From Euryarchaeota archaeon UBA549 (lineage in GTDB: Archaea > Thermoplasmatota > Poseidoniia > Poseidoniales > Poseidoniaceae), in contig DAGF01000060.1 in NCBI GenBank assembly GCA_002495645.1, positions 1 through 24,679 of the forward strand: DNA of 24,679 bases. The letters run 5' to 3'. Shown in pieces: positions 7,121 to 15,432 of the stretch; position 1 is the stretch's first letter; each line of letters opens with the position of its first letter. The notes under the pieces are model-generated. The model made no database searches. It was not told the DNA's origin and saw only the letters and a list, made by a program, of their open reading frames with translations. Position numbers and translations under genes: made by a program.

Positions 7121-7127
7121 TCAGCCA
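7114..7127. repeat. 14-base perfect palindrome at convergent stop codons
   Basis: TGGCTGATCAGCCA is its own reverse complement. The PAC2 stop (7118-7120) and the LigA stop (7121-7123) form its centre. With no loop bases it is a poor intrinsic terminator in RNA, and no T-run follows on either strand. It may be only a consequence of the two stop codons plus similar flanks. Confidence 0.4.
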
Positions 7128-9322
7128 AGGAAATCAGAAAGCGAAGATTGCCCTTTGGTTGTGGGTTGTTCTTCTTCCACCGCAGGTGCTTCTTCTTCCG
7201 ATACTCCGCCAAGTTGAGCGTTGAGGTCATCCTCTGACCACACCACCACGCCGAGGTCGGTGGCTTTGGTCAATTTCGACCCTGCCTTTTCTCCAGCGAC
7301 AAGTACGCTGAGTTTGGCTGACACGCTGCCCACGACCTTTCCGCCAGCATCGATGATGCGTTGTTGAACATCCTTTCGAGGAGCAGACAACGTTCCCGTC
7401 ACGCAGAAGGTCATGCCAACAAAAGGCCCAGCAAGCGATTTGACAACTTCTTTTTCGATGGTGAGAAGCCCGACTAGGTCTTCCACGAGGTTTCGTCGCA
7501 CGTGGAGTCCATCTCGGAATTGAAGAGCCACGATTTCGCCCACGCCCTCAAGGTCAAGCACTTGCCGGATGGCTTGATTGTGGCCGTGGGGCTTGCCCGA
7601 ATCATCAAGTTCAGGACCGAACCGCTCATCGCCAGGTTGAGCATGAGCGTCGTCCAACCATGCGAGCAGCCCTTGAGCATCCCCAAGCGTGGAGGCCATG
7701 GCGGAAGCCAATTCCGGGCCAATACCTGGCAAACCGAGCGCATGGAGGAATTTTCCAAGCGACATGCTTCGGGCCTTGTCAACCTCACGCAGCACATTCG
7801 TCGCTGACTTTTCGCCCATGCGCTCCAACTTCAGAAGGTCGTCCATGGAGAGTCGGTACAAGTCGGCGCAGGAGCGGATATGGCCAGCATCCAGCAACTG
7901 GTCAACAAGTTTCTCACCCACCCCGTCAAGTTCCAAAGCGCGACACCAGTACAGCACCGAGCGACTGGTCCGAGCCTCGCAGAAGAGATTCATGCACTTG
8001 AGAAAGGCCCCTTCCACCTCCACCGACCCGAGGCAAGCAGGGCAAGCGGTTGGTGTGGGGATAGGGGCGGAGGCCGGCAAGATGCCCGTGAACGCTTCAC
8101 CATCGGCGTGGAAGCGACCGTTGAGGTCGTCTTGGGTGGCCGGCCCCAACGCTTGTTCGATTTTGGGAATGACGTCGCCCCGCCGAACAATGAGAACCTT
8201 ATCGCCGATGTTGATGCCGAGACGGTCAACTTCGCCCACGTTGTGCAAGGTGGTGTTCTCAACGGTTACGCCGCCCACTCGCTGCGGAGCAATGCGAGCG
8301 ACCGGTGTGATGTTCCCTGTTCGGCCCGTTTGCCATTCCACATCCAGCAGCACCGAGTGAGCTTCTTCGGGCGGAAATTTCCACGCCAATGCCCAGCGAG
8401 GATGGTGGGCGGTCATACCCAATTGATCGCGCTGAGCGAGGTTGTCCAGTTTGAACACCACGCCATCGATTTCAAACGCGTAGCCGCTGCGTTTGCCCGT
8501 CCATGAAACGGTCGCTTCGTCGAGGAGTTGGGCGGCCTTGGAGGGGGAACCTCCGTCGTGGAGTTCCCACGGTGCAGGCACAATACCGAGTTGGTCTTCC
8601 ATCCACACCAGCATGTCGGTGTCGTTATCCATATCGGGAACGGGGTTGCTGTCCGGATGGCGGTGCTCGCCAAGGGGAACTTGGGCATCGTAGGCTTGGA
8701 ACACAAGATCGGATGCATCGGCTTTCCCGTCGGCATGCTTCTGTCGCAGAGCGCCAGCGGCAAGGTTGCGAGGATTGGGTGATACATCCCTGTATTTTGC
8801 CTCAAAAACGGCAAGCGGCATCACGACTTCACCCCGAACATGAACATCGACGGGCAAAGGAAGCGTGTGTGGTACATTGGCGATTTTGCGAGCGTTTCGG
8901 GTGACATCTTCTCCCCGCTCTCCGCTTCCTCGGGTCGCTGCACGGACCAACCGGCCCATCCGATATTCAAGCGAAAGGGCAGAGCCGTCCAGTTTTGGTT
9001 GGGAGAGGAAGCGAGTCGCCCCCGATGTTGTGGTGTTGACGAAGTGGTTCAACTCCTCAGATGAGGTGGCCTTGTCCAAACTGCGCATGGGAAAGAGGTG
9101 GTCCACTTTGACACTCCCCGGAGCGATGTCGGCCCCCACGCGGCTGAGTTGTGGGTGGTCCGGGTCAAGGGCCTTGAGTTCATCCCACAAGCGGTCGAAT
9201 TCAGCGTCGCTGAGTTCGGGTTGAGCCAGGTTGTAGTAGAGGTGCGAATGGTGAGCGATTTGCTCCGCCAATGAGGCGATACGCGCCTCATCTGCCTCGG
9301 AGAAAGCACCGGCTTCGCCCAT
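7121..9322 (-). CDS. ligA: NAD-dependent DNA ligase LigA with C-terminal PIP-box-like tail
   Basis: This 733-residue enzyme seals DNA nicks using NAD+. Every domain is present. The Ia domain has the YYN...SDAEFDRLWDEL signature (29-48). The adenylation domain has the catalytic Lys110 in QPKLDG, RGEVVMP (163-169), NPRNLAAGALRQ (183-194) and DGVVFKLD (286-293). The OB fold has TGRTGNITPVA (332-342). A zinc finger follows with Cys427, Cys430, Cys443 and Cys448, then helix-hairpin-helix repeats (about 465-620) and a BRCT domain (about 630-705). After an acidic linker the protein ends KGQSSLSDFLG, which fits a PCNA-interacting motif. Length is slightly above the bacterial norm of about 670, partly from insertions around 215-265 and 555-585. 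Most archaea use ATP-dependent ligases, so this gene was probably acquired from bacteria at some time. Confidence 0.97.
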   Translation of the reverse strand: MGEAGAFSEADEARIASLAEQIAHHSHLYYNLAQPELSDAEFDRLWDELKALDPDHPQLSRVGADIAPGSVKVDHLFPMRSLDKATSSEELNHFVNTTTSGATRFLSQPKLDGSALSLEYRMGRLVRAATRGSGERGEDVTRNARKIANVPHTLPLPVDVHVRGEVVMPLAVFEAKYRDVSPNPRNLAAGALRQKHADGKADASDLVFQAYDAQVPLGEHRHPDSNPVPDMDNDTDMLVWMEDQLGIVPAPWELHDGGSPSKAAQLLDEATVSWTGKRSGYAFEIDGVVFKLDNLAQRDQLGMTAHHPRWALAWKFPPEEAHSVLLDVEWQTGRTGNITPVARIAPQRVGGVTVENTTLHNVGEVDRLGINIGDKVLIVRRGDVIPKIEQALGPATQDDLNGRFHADGEAFTGILPASAPIPTPTACPACLGSVEVEGAFLKCMNLFCEARTSRSVLYWCRALELDGVGEKLVDQLLDAGHIRSCADLYRLSMDDLLKLERMGEKSATNVLREVDKARSMSLGKFLHALGLPGIGPELASAMASTLGDAQGLLAWLDDAHAQPGDERFGPELDDSGKPHGHNQAIRQVLDLEGVGEIVALQFRDGLHVRRNLVEDLVGLLTIEKEVVKSLAGPFVGMTFCVTGTLSAPRKDVQQRIIDAGGKVVGSVSAKLSVLVAGEKAGSKLTKATDLGVVVWSEDDLNAQLGGVSEEEAPAVEEEQPTTKGQSSLSDFLG
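7127..7150 (-). other. PIP-box-like motif at the LigA C-terminus
   Basis: Residues 725-732 of LigA read QSSLSDFL, matching the PIP-box pattern Gln-x-x-hydrophobic-x-x-aromatic-(aromatic/Leu). Archaeal PIP boxes also sit at the extreme C-terminus after a flexible linker and often end in a Phe-Leu or Phe-Phe pair. Bacterial LigA proteins normally end soon after the BRCT domain. Binding to PCNA is inferred from the motif alone. Confidence 0.6.
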
Positions 9323-9370
9323 GGACGGAACAGGGGTGCGACAGGCTATGAAGCATCGCTTTTTGGTCCC

Positions 9371-9799
9371 TCAATTGAACTTGAGCGCCACGAATTCACT
9401 GTTCTCAAGTGGACAGCGCGTCATGATGGCTTGGCTCAAAATACGGAGATGAATTTCGGCGACCACATGGACAGTGGCCGAAAACATGTGGCCAGCATGA
9501 GGTTTCAGGTCGTCGTCGGAAAACGTCGCATGAAGGTGGGTGAACGCCTGACCGTTTTCTCGGCGAGCGAGGTTGCCTTGGAGCGTGACGAGTTCGGCGC
9601 CGCTCTCAAGGGTCACGCGATGGTAGACGTGGTCGTCGTCCATGTACCCGTACGTGCTGTCGCGAGTACGTCCGATGCCGCTGGTGATGGCGGCGGCATC
9701 GAAACCAACGGTGTCGGCGAGCCCTTGAAGCGAAGCGTGGATTTCCTCGCCCGGGTCCAATCGCACAAACAGGTCGTCACCGCTCCGGGTCCACTCCAT
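9371..9799 (-). CDS. PPC-domain (DUF296) protein
   Basis: This 142-residue protein is a single PPC (plant and prokaryote conserved, DUF296) domain, a trimeric fold of poorly known function. In plants it is attached to AT-hook DNA-binding proteins. Hallmarks are the SGIGRTRDSTYGYMD segment (40-54), the GAELVTLQGNLA strand (67-78) and the histidine-rich THLHATFS...AGHMFSATV block (87-110). His88, His90, His101 and His104 are candidate metal ligands. The match covers residues 8-120. There is no AT-hook, as is usual for prokaryotic members. The frame is open further upstream, but that part overlaps the membrane-protein gene, so I use the ATG at 9799. It lies 48 bases before LigA on the same strand and may be cotranscribed with it. 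Confidence 0.85.
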   Translation of the reverse strand: MEWTRSGDDLFVRLDPGEEIHASLQGLADTVGFDAAAITSGIGRTRDSTYGYMDDDHVYHRVTLESGAELVTLQGNLARRENGQAFTHLHATFSDDDLKPHAGHMFSATVHVVAEIHLRILSQAIMTRCPLENSEFVALKFN

Positions 9800-9836
9800 G
9801 GTCAAGGCTTGGGTGGGCGGGTCATGAGGCTGCCGT

Positions 9837-10388
9837 TCACTCGCTCTCGTCGGCAACCTCGCCGCTCCGTGCTTGCTCCATGGCCTTGATGTATTCCCGA
9901 GCGACACGAAGGGAAGCCGCGTCGCCACCCAACGGCAACGGGCCGAACGGACCCCACCCGTTTCGAAGCAGCATGATGCGGCGTTTGGGTTGCCGTTTGG
10001 CCAAGCGCAGACGCTCCCAAGGGTAGCGTTGACCGTCGGCAAAGAGGTGGGTTGAGGTGATGGCGTACCGCTTGGGAATCAGCAAAGAGATGAGGTGAAG
10101 AGCGAGGAAGACATCCCAAAGAATGGCGTAGATGATGGGGGTGTTACTCGCTTCAAGCAAGGCCCATGGAAGCACCATCATGGCGGCCATTGAGCCGAGG
10201 TTTCCCCACTGGCGCACCATTTCGTGAACCCCTTCACTGGCCCAAGCAAAACCGCCGCCCGAAAGCGAGCCGAGTTCGGGAACGTCCCGTCGCTGCTTGG
10301 TCAGCCAATAGGCGTCCCATACCACAATGGCAGCGAGAACGACAACGGCCGCCATCGCCACGTGTTCTGCAGACGGGAGGTCGACCAT
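9837..10388 (-). CDS. Small membrane protein with a possible PH-like C-terminal domain
   Basis: I do not recognise this 183-residue protein by name. Three membrane spans are visible at about 9-29, 62-80 and 84-104. They are followed by a basic cytosolic-looking segment (107-171) with alternating strands and a helix (YAITSTHLFADG...YPWERLRLAKRQ...IMLLRNGWGPFGPLPLGG). This resembles bacterial-type PH domains found after two or three spans in small membrane proteins, but the resemblance is loose. A GAGG sequence seven bases before the ATG is a good ribosome binding site. It overlaps the stop codon of the upstream beta-helix gene, so translation of the two genes is probably coupled. Confidence 0.75.
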   Translation of the reverse strand: MVDLPSAEHVAMAAVVVLAAIVVWDAYWLTKQRRDVPELGSLSGGGFAWASEGVHEMVRQWGNLGSMAAMMVLPWALLEASNTPIIYAILWDVFLALHLISLLIPKRYAITSTHLFADGQRYPWERLRLAKRQPKRRIMLLRNGWGPFGPLPLGGDAASLRVAREYIKAMEQARSGEVADESE

Positions 10389-10397
10389 GTTGCAGCC

Positions 10398-13300
10398 TCA
10401 GAGATGTTGTTGATCAAGCGATGTCAAATCTCCTGGGCCACCACGGCGCAGTCGGGCGAAGAAGAGGAGAGCGACCACCACAAAGAGGGCGATGACCACC
10501 ATCAGAGCGTTCACGTTCACATCGGCGTCGCCACTTTCGCTGCCCTCCAACACATCGGGCGTACCATCGCCATCATCGTCCATGTCCTCGGTCAACCAAC
10601 TTGTGTAACCTTCGGGACAGTCGAGAACATCAGGTTGGGTATCGCCATCGGTGTCAATTTGAGCGCAAGGGTCAAGCGGGAAGGCATCCTTCTCGTCGCT
10701 GAAACCATCGTTATCGTCGTCCTGGTCGTAGATGTTCGGGCCGCATGATTTTCCGGTGTTCGGGTCAAACCACGTGTCGGATGAACACGAAGACGACCAA
10801 TCATTATCGGTGTCGAGAAGCGTGTATTCGAAATCCATGGACGCCGTGGCTTGCTCGCCATAGGTGTCGACCACCATGGCCTCAACGATGTAGAAACCAG
10901 CCGTCAAATCCGTGATGTTGAACACGGGTTCGTTTCCACCCTGCAGCACGGTGTTGCCCGCCATATCGTAGACACGCCATGAGAGAACGAGTTCGCTGTC
11001 ATCATCCATGTCATCGTTCACGGTAGCCGAGGCTCGAATGGAATCGCCCTCCATCACGCGTTGACCGGCATAGGGTTCGAGCAAGTCAACCTCCGGGGGC
11101 TGGTTGACGAGGATGTTGATGACCAGCATAGAGGGTGAAGACGCTGGTGAATCCACCGTTAATTCGGCGAGCGGCGACCCTGACACTGCTGCTCGGACCA
11201 CCCACTGTGAAGCCACGGCTTCGCCGGATGCTGTGATGGTGCGTAAGAGAAGTTCAACGTCAACGGTGGTTCCCTGAACGCTCATCGGTTCGAGAAGATC
11301 GTTACCATAGCCCACCGAAAAGGATGCAGCAACCGGAACACCGCCCCGTTGAGCATCGAGCGTCATCGTCCGATAGGCCGAAAATTCACCATTATCGCCG
11401 ACGGAAACCGTGCCGACTTGGCCGTCCACCGAAACGACGTCGGTGTTGGCGACATCGAGGCCACCAATGAGAGAACACGCTTCCAATCGAACGGGGAATT
11501 CTTCCGTAGCAAGTGCGCTTGAGGACACGATGTGGGCTGAACGGAGTATCAACGGTGCGCTGATCTCGCCGGGGTCGGAATGAAGGGAAACACCGACATT
11601 GTATCCCGAGATGTTGAGGCCTTCCACCACCAGCGAATCTGAAGACCGCCCGTGATGAGAAATAAACGCCGTTCCGGTGCCCTGCCCCTCCAGGGTGATG
11701 TCTGAAAAGAGTCCGGAAGTGCGGTCCATGTCGATGGCTGGCGCCCCCGTAAGGTGGATTCGTTCAAGCGTGATGTCTTCGTTGCCTTCACCAACGATGC
11801 CCGCTTGACCCGCCACCGTTCCAACAACATCGGTCAGCGTGAACGACGATGTGATGCTGTTCAGGGATACGATGGCGCCTGTGCCGTGGAATTGTGTTGC
11901 ATCGATGCCGTTCATGGAACCTGAAACACCGGTCAACTCCAACCCCCAATTCGTGCCTTCGCCCAGAACCACATCCGAGAAGTCCAAGGGCGCCTGTTGG
12001 GCCCAAATGGCCTGCTCTTCGCAATCGGCGAAGCTCACGTTGGTGAACGTGATGAGGCCGCTTGATGGATAGAGTTGAGCGCAGCCGCTGCCGTTTTGGA
12101 GGTGGCTGTTGCGAACAACCAACGATGCCGCGCTTCCGGATTCCACCACGACCAAGGGGTCACTAGCAGAACGAGCCATGAACACGCCATCGGCTTGGAC
12201 GGAACCCAAACCTGAAACCGTCAAGGCCGGGGCTGATTCAATGAGTTGCGTGCCCGAAAGTTCAATCGCAGCTGCCGTTGATGGGCCGAGGGCAAGCCCT
12301 CCCCATCGCGCCCCAAAGCCCGTTGAGGAAAGCGTGGCTTCGCCCGCATCGAGGACGCCGTTGACCGTGATGGTGGCGCCTTCGGAAATTCGCAAAGATA
12401 CCCCGTCTTGCACCGTCATCGTGGAAGCGCTTTGCAAGATGAGTGAATGGTCCAACGTGTACGGACTCCATTGACGCTCGAGCACGAGCCAACCGGAAAC
12501 TTCGCCACTCGGCACCGTCGACGCCATGAACGTATGGGCCAGTGAACGGTTGGTGTCCCAGGTGACGAAATCAGAGAAGTTGTTGCGCTGAAGCGTGACG
12601 GTCTTGACTCCCTCCCAAGTTTGGCCTGCATCGGTGACTCGCCGAGCGACCGTTTCGGTTGATAATTCGCCGTTGGCATCGGTCATCGCTACCGAGCCTT
12701 CAATGGAAATCAAAGCGCCTTCGACCGGGTCGCCTTTGTCCAACACAAGGAGGTCAAGCGTGGAAGAGCTGGTAAACTCAGCACCCGTCATGGCCGTGAT
12801 GCTCCCTTCTACGTTGCCGCCCATCACATCAATCTCGCACCCAGGTTGAAGCGTCAGCGAACCAAGGATGTTGAGATGTTGCAGTTCAAGCGGGTTCAAA
12901 CAGCCCCACTGAACACTGGTATCGAGGGTAAGAGAGGCTGCATCGGTTCCGGTAATGACGCTCTGGCCGCTGGCCTGGAGTCCATCAGCCGTGATGGAGG
13001 CGTCTTCACCGATGAGTTGTCCCGTGCCTTCCACCGAGATCGTGTTGCCAGAAGAGACCACCACCTCTGTTGAAATCAAGGTCAAGACACCGTTGTTTCC
13101 AATCGTCAAATCACCCGTGAGTTGGTGAGGTTGACCGTCCGGCCGGGGCCCGAGAACGACGTCTTGCCCCGATGAGATGGTCCAGTCGCCTTGAGGGATT
13201 ACGGGCACCTGAACCGATTGCCCACCTTGGCCGCCAAAGAGCGTGACACGGGCGCCTGCCCCCTGAAGAGTCACATCCACCACCGAGCCAGTGTTCACCA

Positions 13301-15089
13301 ACGGAAGCGTGAGCGCCCCGTTGCTGTTGCTCATCAAGGCAAAGCCGTGAACAGAAACGTGGGCCTCAACGGGTTGGCCGGTCAAATCCGTGAACGTGAC
13401 ATCTGTCTCAATGAAGCGGTAGGATGCAGAAGTGCTGATGGATGGATTGTAAGTTGAACCATAGTAGAAGGTCCCATCTCCCAGTGCATCGGCGGAGGTT
13501 TGGGCGGTGTTGAGCGGCGTGAAACTTCGCACGGTGGCGGTGCTGCCGGTGGACATCATGAGGGGGGTGTTGTGCAGTTGCGCCGTCCAAGAAGAGAGGT
13601 GGAGGGTTGTGTCACCTTCCATCAAAACGCCTTCGTCCTGAGCGATGGTCGTCAAGCCCGAACCGCGATATGATGAATCGACGAGGTGAAGGCCTGCAAG
13701 GCTTCCAATGTTGGCTTCGGCCGTTAATGCGACAACGGAACTGTCCTCGAGCATCATGCCGGTGGACACATTTCGTGAGGTAAAATGCCCAATGGAAAGG
13801 TCGCTGTACCATGCCTTCAACCCAATTGAAGTTTGGTCCGTGGATGCAAAGGCTTTCTCCACCGTGATGTCATCCCAATCGTGAACTCCACCAAGGACAT
13901 TGAGACCTACGCCATCACTCGATGTCAATTCAATCTGAACATTTGAGAGGTCGCTGGTGGGCGTTTGAACCGAAACGCCCGTCAGGGATGCGTTGACGGT
14001 CACATTGGTCCACGCCGCATGGCCGCTGCCGGTGGCGTCAACCGCTTGTTCCGCCGCGAAAACGGAAACATTCTGCATTTCAGACGTCCCTGTACCCGAC
14101 CATGAGACGCCGACACGTGGTTGCCCGTCAATGACGCTGTTCTCCAAGGTGCACACACCGTCGCAGCGAATATCGAAAGCTGGGCGTAATTCGTCGGATG
14201 AGGCTGAGGTGAATTCAACGGCCTCAAGATGCATGGAGGAAACGCCTTGTCCCACCACCATCCGCTCGCCAGTGAGTTGTGCAGCGTGCACGACGAAATC
14301 ATCGGCGTCGCCAGCATCAATGGCCAAGGCAAGGCCGGTGCCCGTGAATGCATGGACGAGGGACGATGCCCCCGAAGCGGTGGCGAAGCCAACGCTGGCG
14401 TTGTAAACACCGATATCTGTCATGTCAAGGGTGCCGTCGTACGACTGGACGCCTACGCCCGCTTCATACACATTGAATTCGGCCACGGTCGCCGTGTCGT
14501 GATTGGCCAAACCGACCGCTACTTCGGTCGCTGTTCCGTCTGTGAAATCAAGTATCCCAGTCTCAACGTACACCGCTTCGTAGTCCATGCGATTGGCTTC
14601 AAAGCCGGTGATAACCGCCTCACCACCCATCACGGAAAGCCCGCGGTATGCGTCGTTGAACACCACGTCGGTACCGTTGAAATCGCCTCGAACCAAGACG
14701 CCGGCTGAAGCGTTCGCAACGGTGGTCTCAGTCAAGTTCGCTTGACCACCAACCTCCACGACGATACCCGGCCACAATCCCTGGCCGTGCGAGCCTTGTG
14801 TTTCGGGCACGATGCTCGAATAGAACGAGGCTTGCTCGGCCATCAGTGTACCCTCAACGGTGATGACGTAGTCTCTGGCGTCGACGGTGGTGCCTGGTGA
14901 AACGGTCAGGGTGGCACCGCTTGCAACGGTTACATTGCCAGTGAGAACCATGTCGCCCGACCACGTGGTGTTGGTCGAGACGGTGCTGTCGGCTCCGTTC
15001 ACCATGGGGAGGAGGAGGACGGTCAGAAGAAGCGCCACCATGCTCAATGCATGCCCTTGTCGCATGGACTGGCGTTGGAGTGGCGCCAT
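10398..15089 (-). CDS. Large surface protein with beta-helix modules, PKD-like domain, calcium repeats and C-terminal membrane anchor
   Basis: This 1563-residue protein is predicted to be exported and held in the membrane by its C-terminus. A signal peptide covers about residues 10-33. The body consists of right-handed beta-helix stretches. Opening segments such as LTGNVTVASGATLTVSPGTT recur (about residues 50, 645 and 875), and each stretch ends in a small carboxypeptidase-regulatory-like beta sandwich. A PKD-like domain follows at about 1325-1420 (VNQPPEVDLLEPYAG). Then come thrombospondin type 3-like calcium repeats (DQDDDNDGFSDEKDAFPLDP, DMDDDGDGTPDVLEG). One membrane span (about 1528-1545) and a short basic tail (RLRRGG) end the protein. 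The frame is open upstream to 15191, but that part is antisense to tRNA-Pro, so I use the ATG at 15089. An ATG at 15065 is an alternative. Beta-helix surface proteins often bind or cleave polysaccharides, but no catalytic site is recognisable. Confidence 0.88.
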   Translation of the reverse strand: MAPLQRQSMRQGHALSMVALLLTVLLLPMVNGADSTVSTNTTWSGDMVLTGNVTVASGATLTVSPGTTVDARDYVITVEGTLMAEQASFYSSIVPETQGSHGQGLWPGIVVEVGGQANLTETTVANASAGVLVRGDFNGTDVVFNDAYRGLSVMGGEAVITGFEANRMDYEAVYVETGILDFTDGTATEVAVGLANHDTATVAEFNVYEAGVGVQSYDGTLDMTDIGVYNASVGFATASGASSLVHAFTGTGLALAIDAGDADDFVVHAAQLTGERMVVGQGVSSMHLEAVEFTSASSDELRPAFDIRCDGVCTLENSVIDGQPRVGVSWSGTGTSEMQNVSVFAAEQAVDATGSGHAAWTNVTVNASLTGVSVQTPTSDLSNVQIELTSSDGVGLNVLGGVHDWDDITVEKAFASTDQTSIGLKAWYSDLSIGHFTSRNVSTGMMLEDSSVVALTAEANIGSLAGLHLVDSSYRGSGLTTIAQDEGVLMEGDTTLHLSSWTAQLHNTPLMMSTGSTATVRSFTPLNTAQTSADALGDGTFYYGSTYNPSISTSASYRFIETDVTFTDLTGQPVEAHVSVHGFALMSNSNGALTLPLVNTGSVVDVTLQGAGARVTLFGGQGGQSVQVPVIPQGDWTISSGQDVVLGPRPDGQPHQLTGDLTIGNNGVLTLISTEVVVSSGNTISVEGTGQLIGEDASITADGLQASGQSVITGTDAASLTLDTSVQWGCLNPLELQHLNILGSLTLQPGCEIDVMGGNVEGSITAMTGAEFTSSSTLDLLVLDKGDPVEGALISIEGSVAMTDANGELSTETVARRVTDAGQTWEGVKTVTLQRNNFSDFVTWDTNRSLAHTFMASTVPSGEVSGWLVLERQWSPYTLDHSLILQSASTMTVQDGVSLRISEGATITVNGVLDAGEATLSSTGFGARWGGLALGPSTAAAIELSGTQLIESAPALTVSGLGSVQADGVFMARSASDPLVVVESGSAASLVVRNSHLQNGSGCAQLYPSSGLITFTNVSFADCEEQAIWAQQAPLDFSDVVLGEGTNWGLELTGVSGSMNGIDATQFHGTGAIVSLNSITSSFTLTDVVGTVAGQAGIVGEGNEDITLERIHLTGAPAIDMDRTSGLFSDITLEGQGTGTAFISHHGRSSDSLVVEGLNISGYNVGVSLHSDPGEISAPLILRSAHIVSSSALATEEFPVRLEACSLIGGLDVANTDVVSVDGQVGTVSVGDNGEFSAYRTMTLDAQRGGVPVAASFSVGYGNDLLEPMSVQGTTVDVELLLRTITASGEAVASQWVVRAAVSGSPLAELTVDSPASSPSMLVINILVNQPPEVDLLEPYAGQRVMEGDSIRASATVNDDMDDDSELVLSWRVYDMAGNTVLQGGNEPVFNITDLTAGFYIVEAMVVDTYGEQATASMDFEYTLLDTDNDWSSSCSSDTWFDPNTGKSCGPNIYDQDDDNDGFSDEKDAFPLDPCAQIDTDGDTQPDVLDCPEGYTSWLTEDMDDDGDGTPDVLEGSESGDADVNVNALMVVIALFVVVALLFFARLRRGGPGDLTSLDQQHL

Positions 15090-15140
15090 ATCAACCCCAA
15101 GGCTTCGCGTCTTCAAAGTGTTCACACAACGCAAGCAAAG

Positions 15141-15218
15141 TGGTGGGCCCGCCCGGATTTGAACCGGGGTCTGACGGCCCCCAGCCGCCAAGTATAGGCC
15201 AAGCTAACCCACGGGCCC
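15141..15218 (-). tRNA. tRNA-Pro (anticodon GGG), CCA encoded
   Basis: The minus strand folds as a full cloverleaf. The acceptor stem GGGCCCG/CGGGCCC has seven perfect pairs. The T arm is CCCGG-TTCAAAT-CCGGG. The anticodon stem is GGCGG/CCGTC with one G-U pair. The loop CTGGGGG gives anticodon GGG at 15182-15180, which reads proline codons. The D arm is weak (three pairs, one of them G-U). The mature body is 75 bases (15144-15218), with discriminator A followed by an encoded CCA at 15141-15143. No intron is present. It starts 10 bases after the rpoN stop codon and ends 51 bases before the beta-helix gene, so it is probably excised from a longer transcript. Confidence 0.95.
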
Positions 15219-15228
15219 GAGGAAATCC

Positions 15229-15432
15229 TCAGTTGCGTGCTGCACTGAACGGTGCGACCTCTTCGATGAGGTCGAGGTGTCCAACGTACATGCGTCGGCA
15301 GCAATAACGCTTCAAACCCACTTCATCAAGGGCTTCAGCATCGCTTTTACCGTCCGCCAGCAATTGCTTGAATTCTTCCCACTTGTGGGCGACAACACCG
15401 CCACAACTGAAACATCGTACTGGAATAATCAT
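15229..15432 (-). CDS. rpoN: DNA-directed RNA polymerase subunit N (Rpb10 homologue)
   Basis: This 67-residue protein is the zinc-binding assembly subunit N of archaeal RNA polymerase, the counterpart of eukaryotic Rpb10. It is near its usual length of about 65-70. The invariant N-terminus MIIPVRCFSCG supplies Cys7 and Cys10, and KRYCCRRM supplies Cys44 and Cys45, which together bind zinc. Two ATGs stand side by side (15435 and 15432). I chose the second because it gives the conserved MIIP start and a better distance to the GAGGTGA ribosome binding site, which overlaps the stop codon of the S9 gene. Translation is therefore probably coupled to S9. The symbol follows archaeal usage and is unrelated to the bacterial sigma-54 gene. 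Confidence 0.97.
   Translation of the reverse strand: MIIPVRCFSCGGVVAHKWEEFKQLLADGKSDAEALDEVGLKRYCCRRMYVGHLDLIEEVAPFSAARN

Noticed and set aside
15090..15191. Upstream extension of the beta-helix gene
   Set aside because: It would run through the tRNA-Pro gene. The signal peptide fits a start at 15089 or 15065.
15141..15218. tRNA-Pro as an integration site for a mobile element
   Set aside because: There is no integrase gene, no repeated tRNA 3' end and no shift in gene type that marks an inserted element.
15047..15307. Plus-strand frame containing GPPGFEPGSDGPQ
   Set aside because: This is the familiar spurious translation of the antisense strand of a tRNA gene, here tRNA-Pro.
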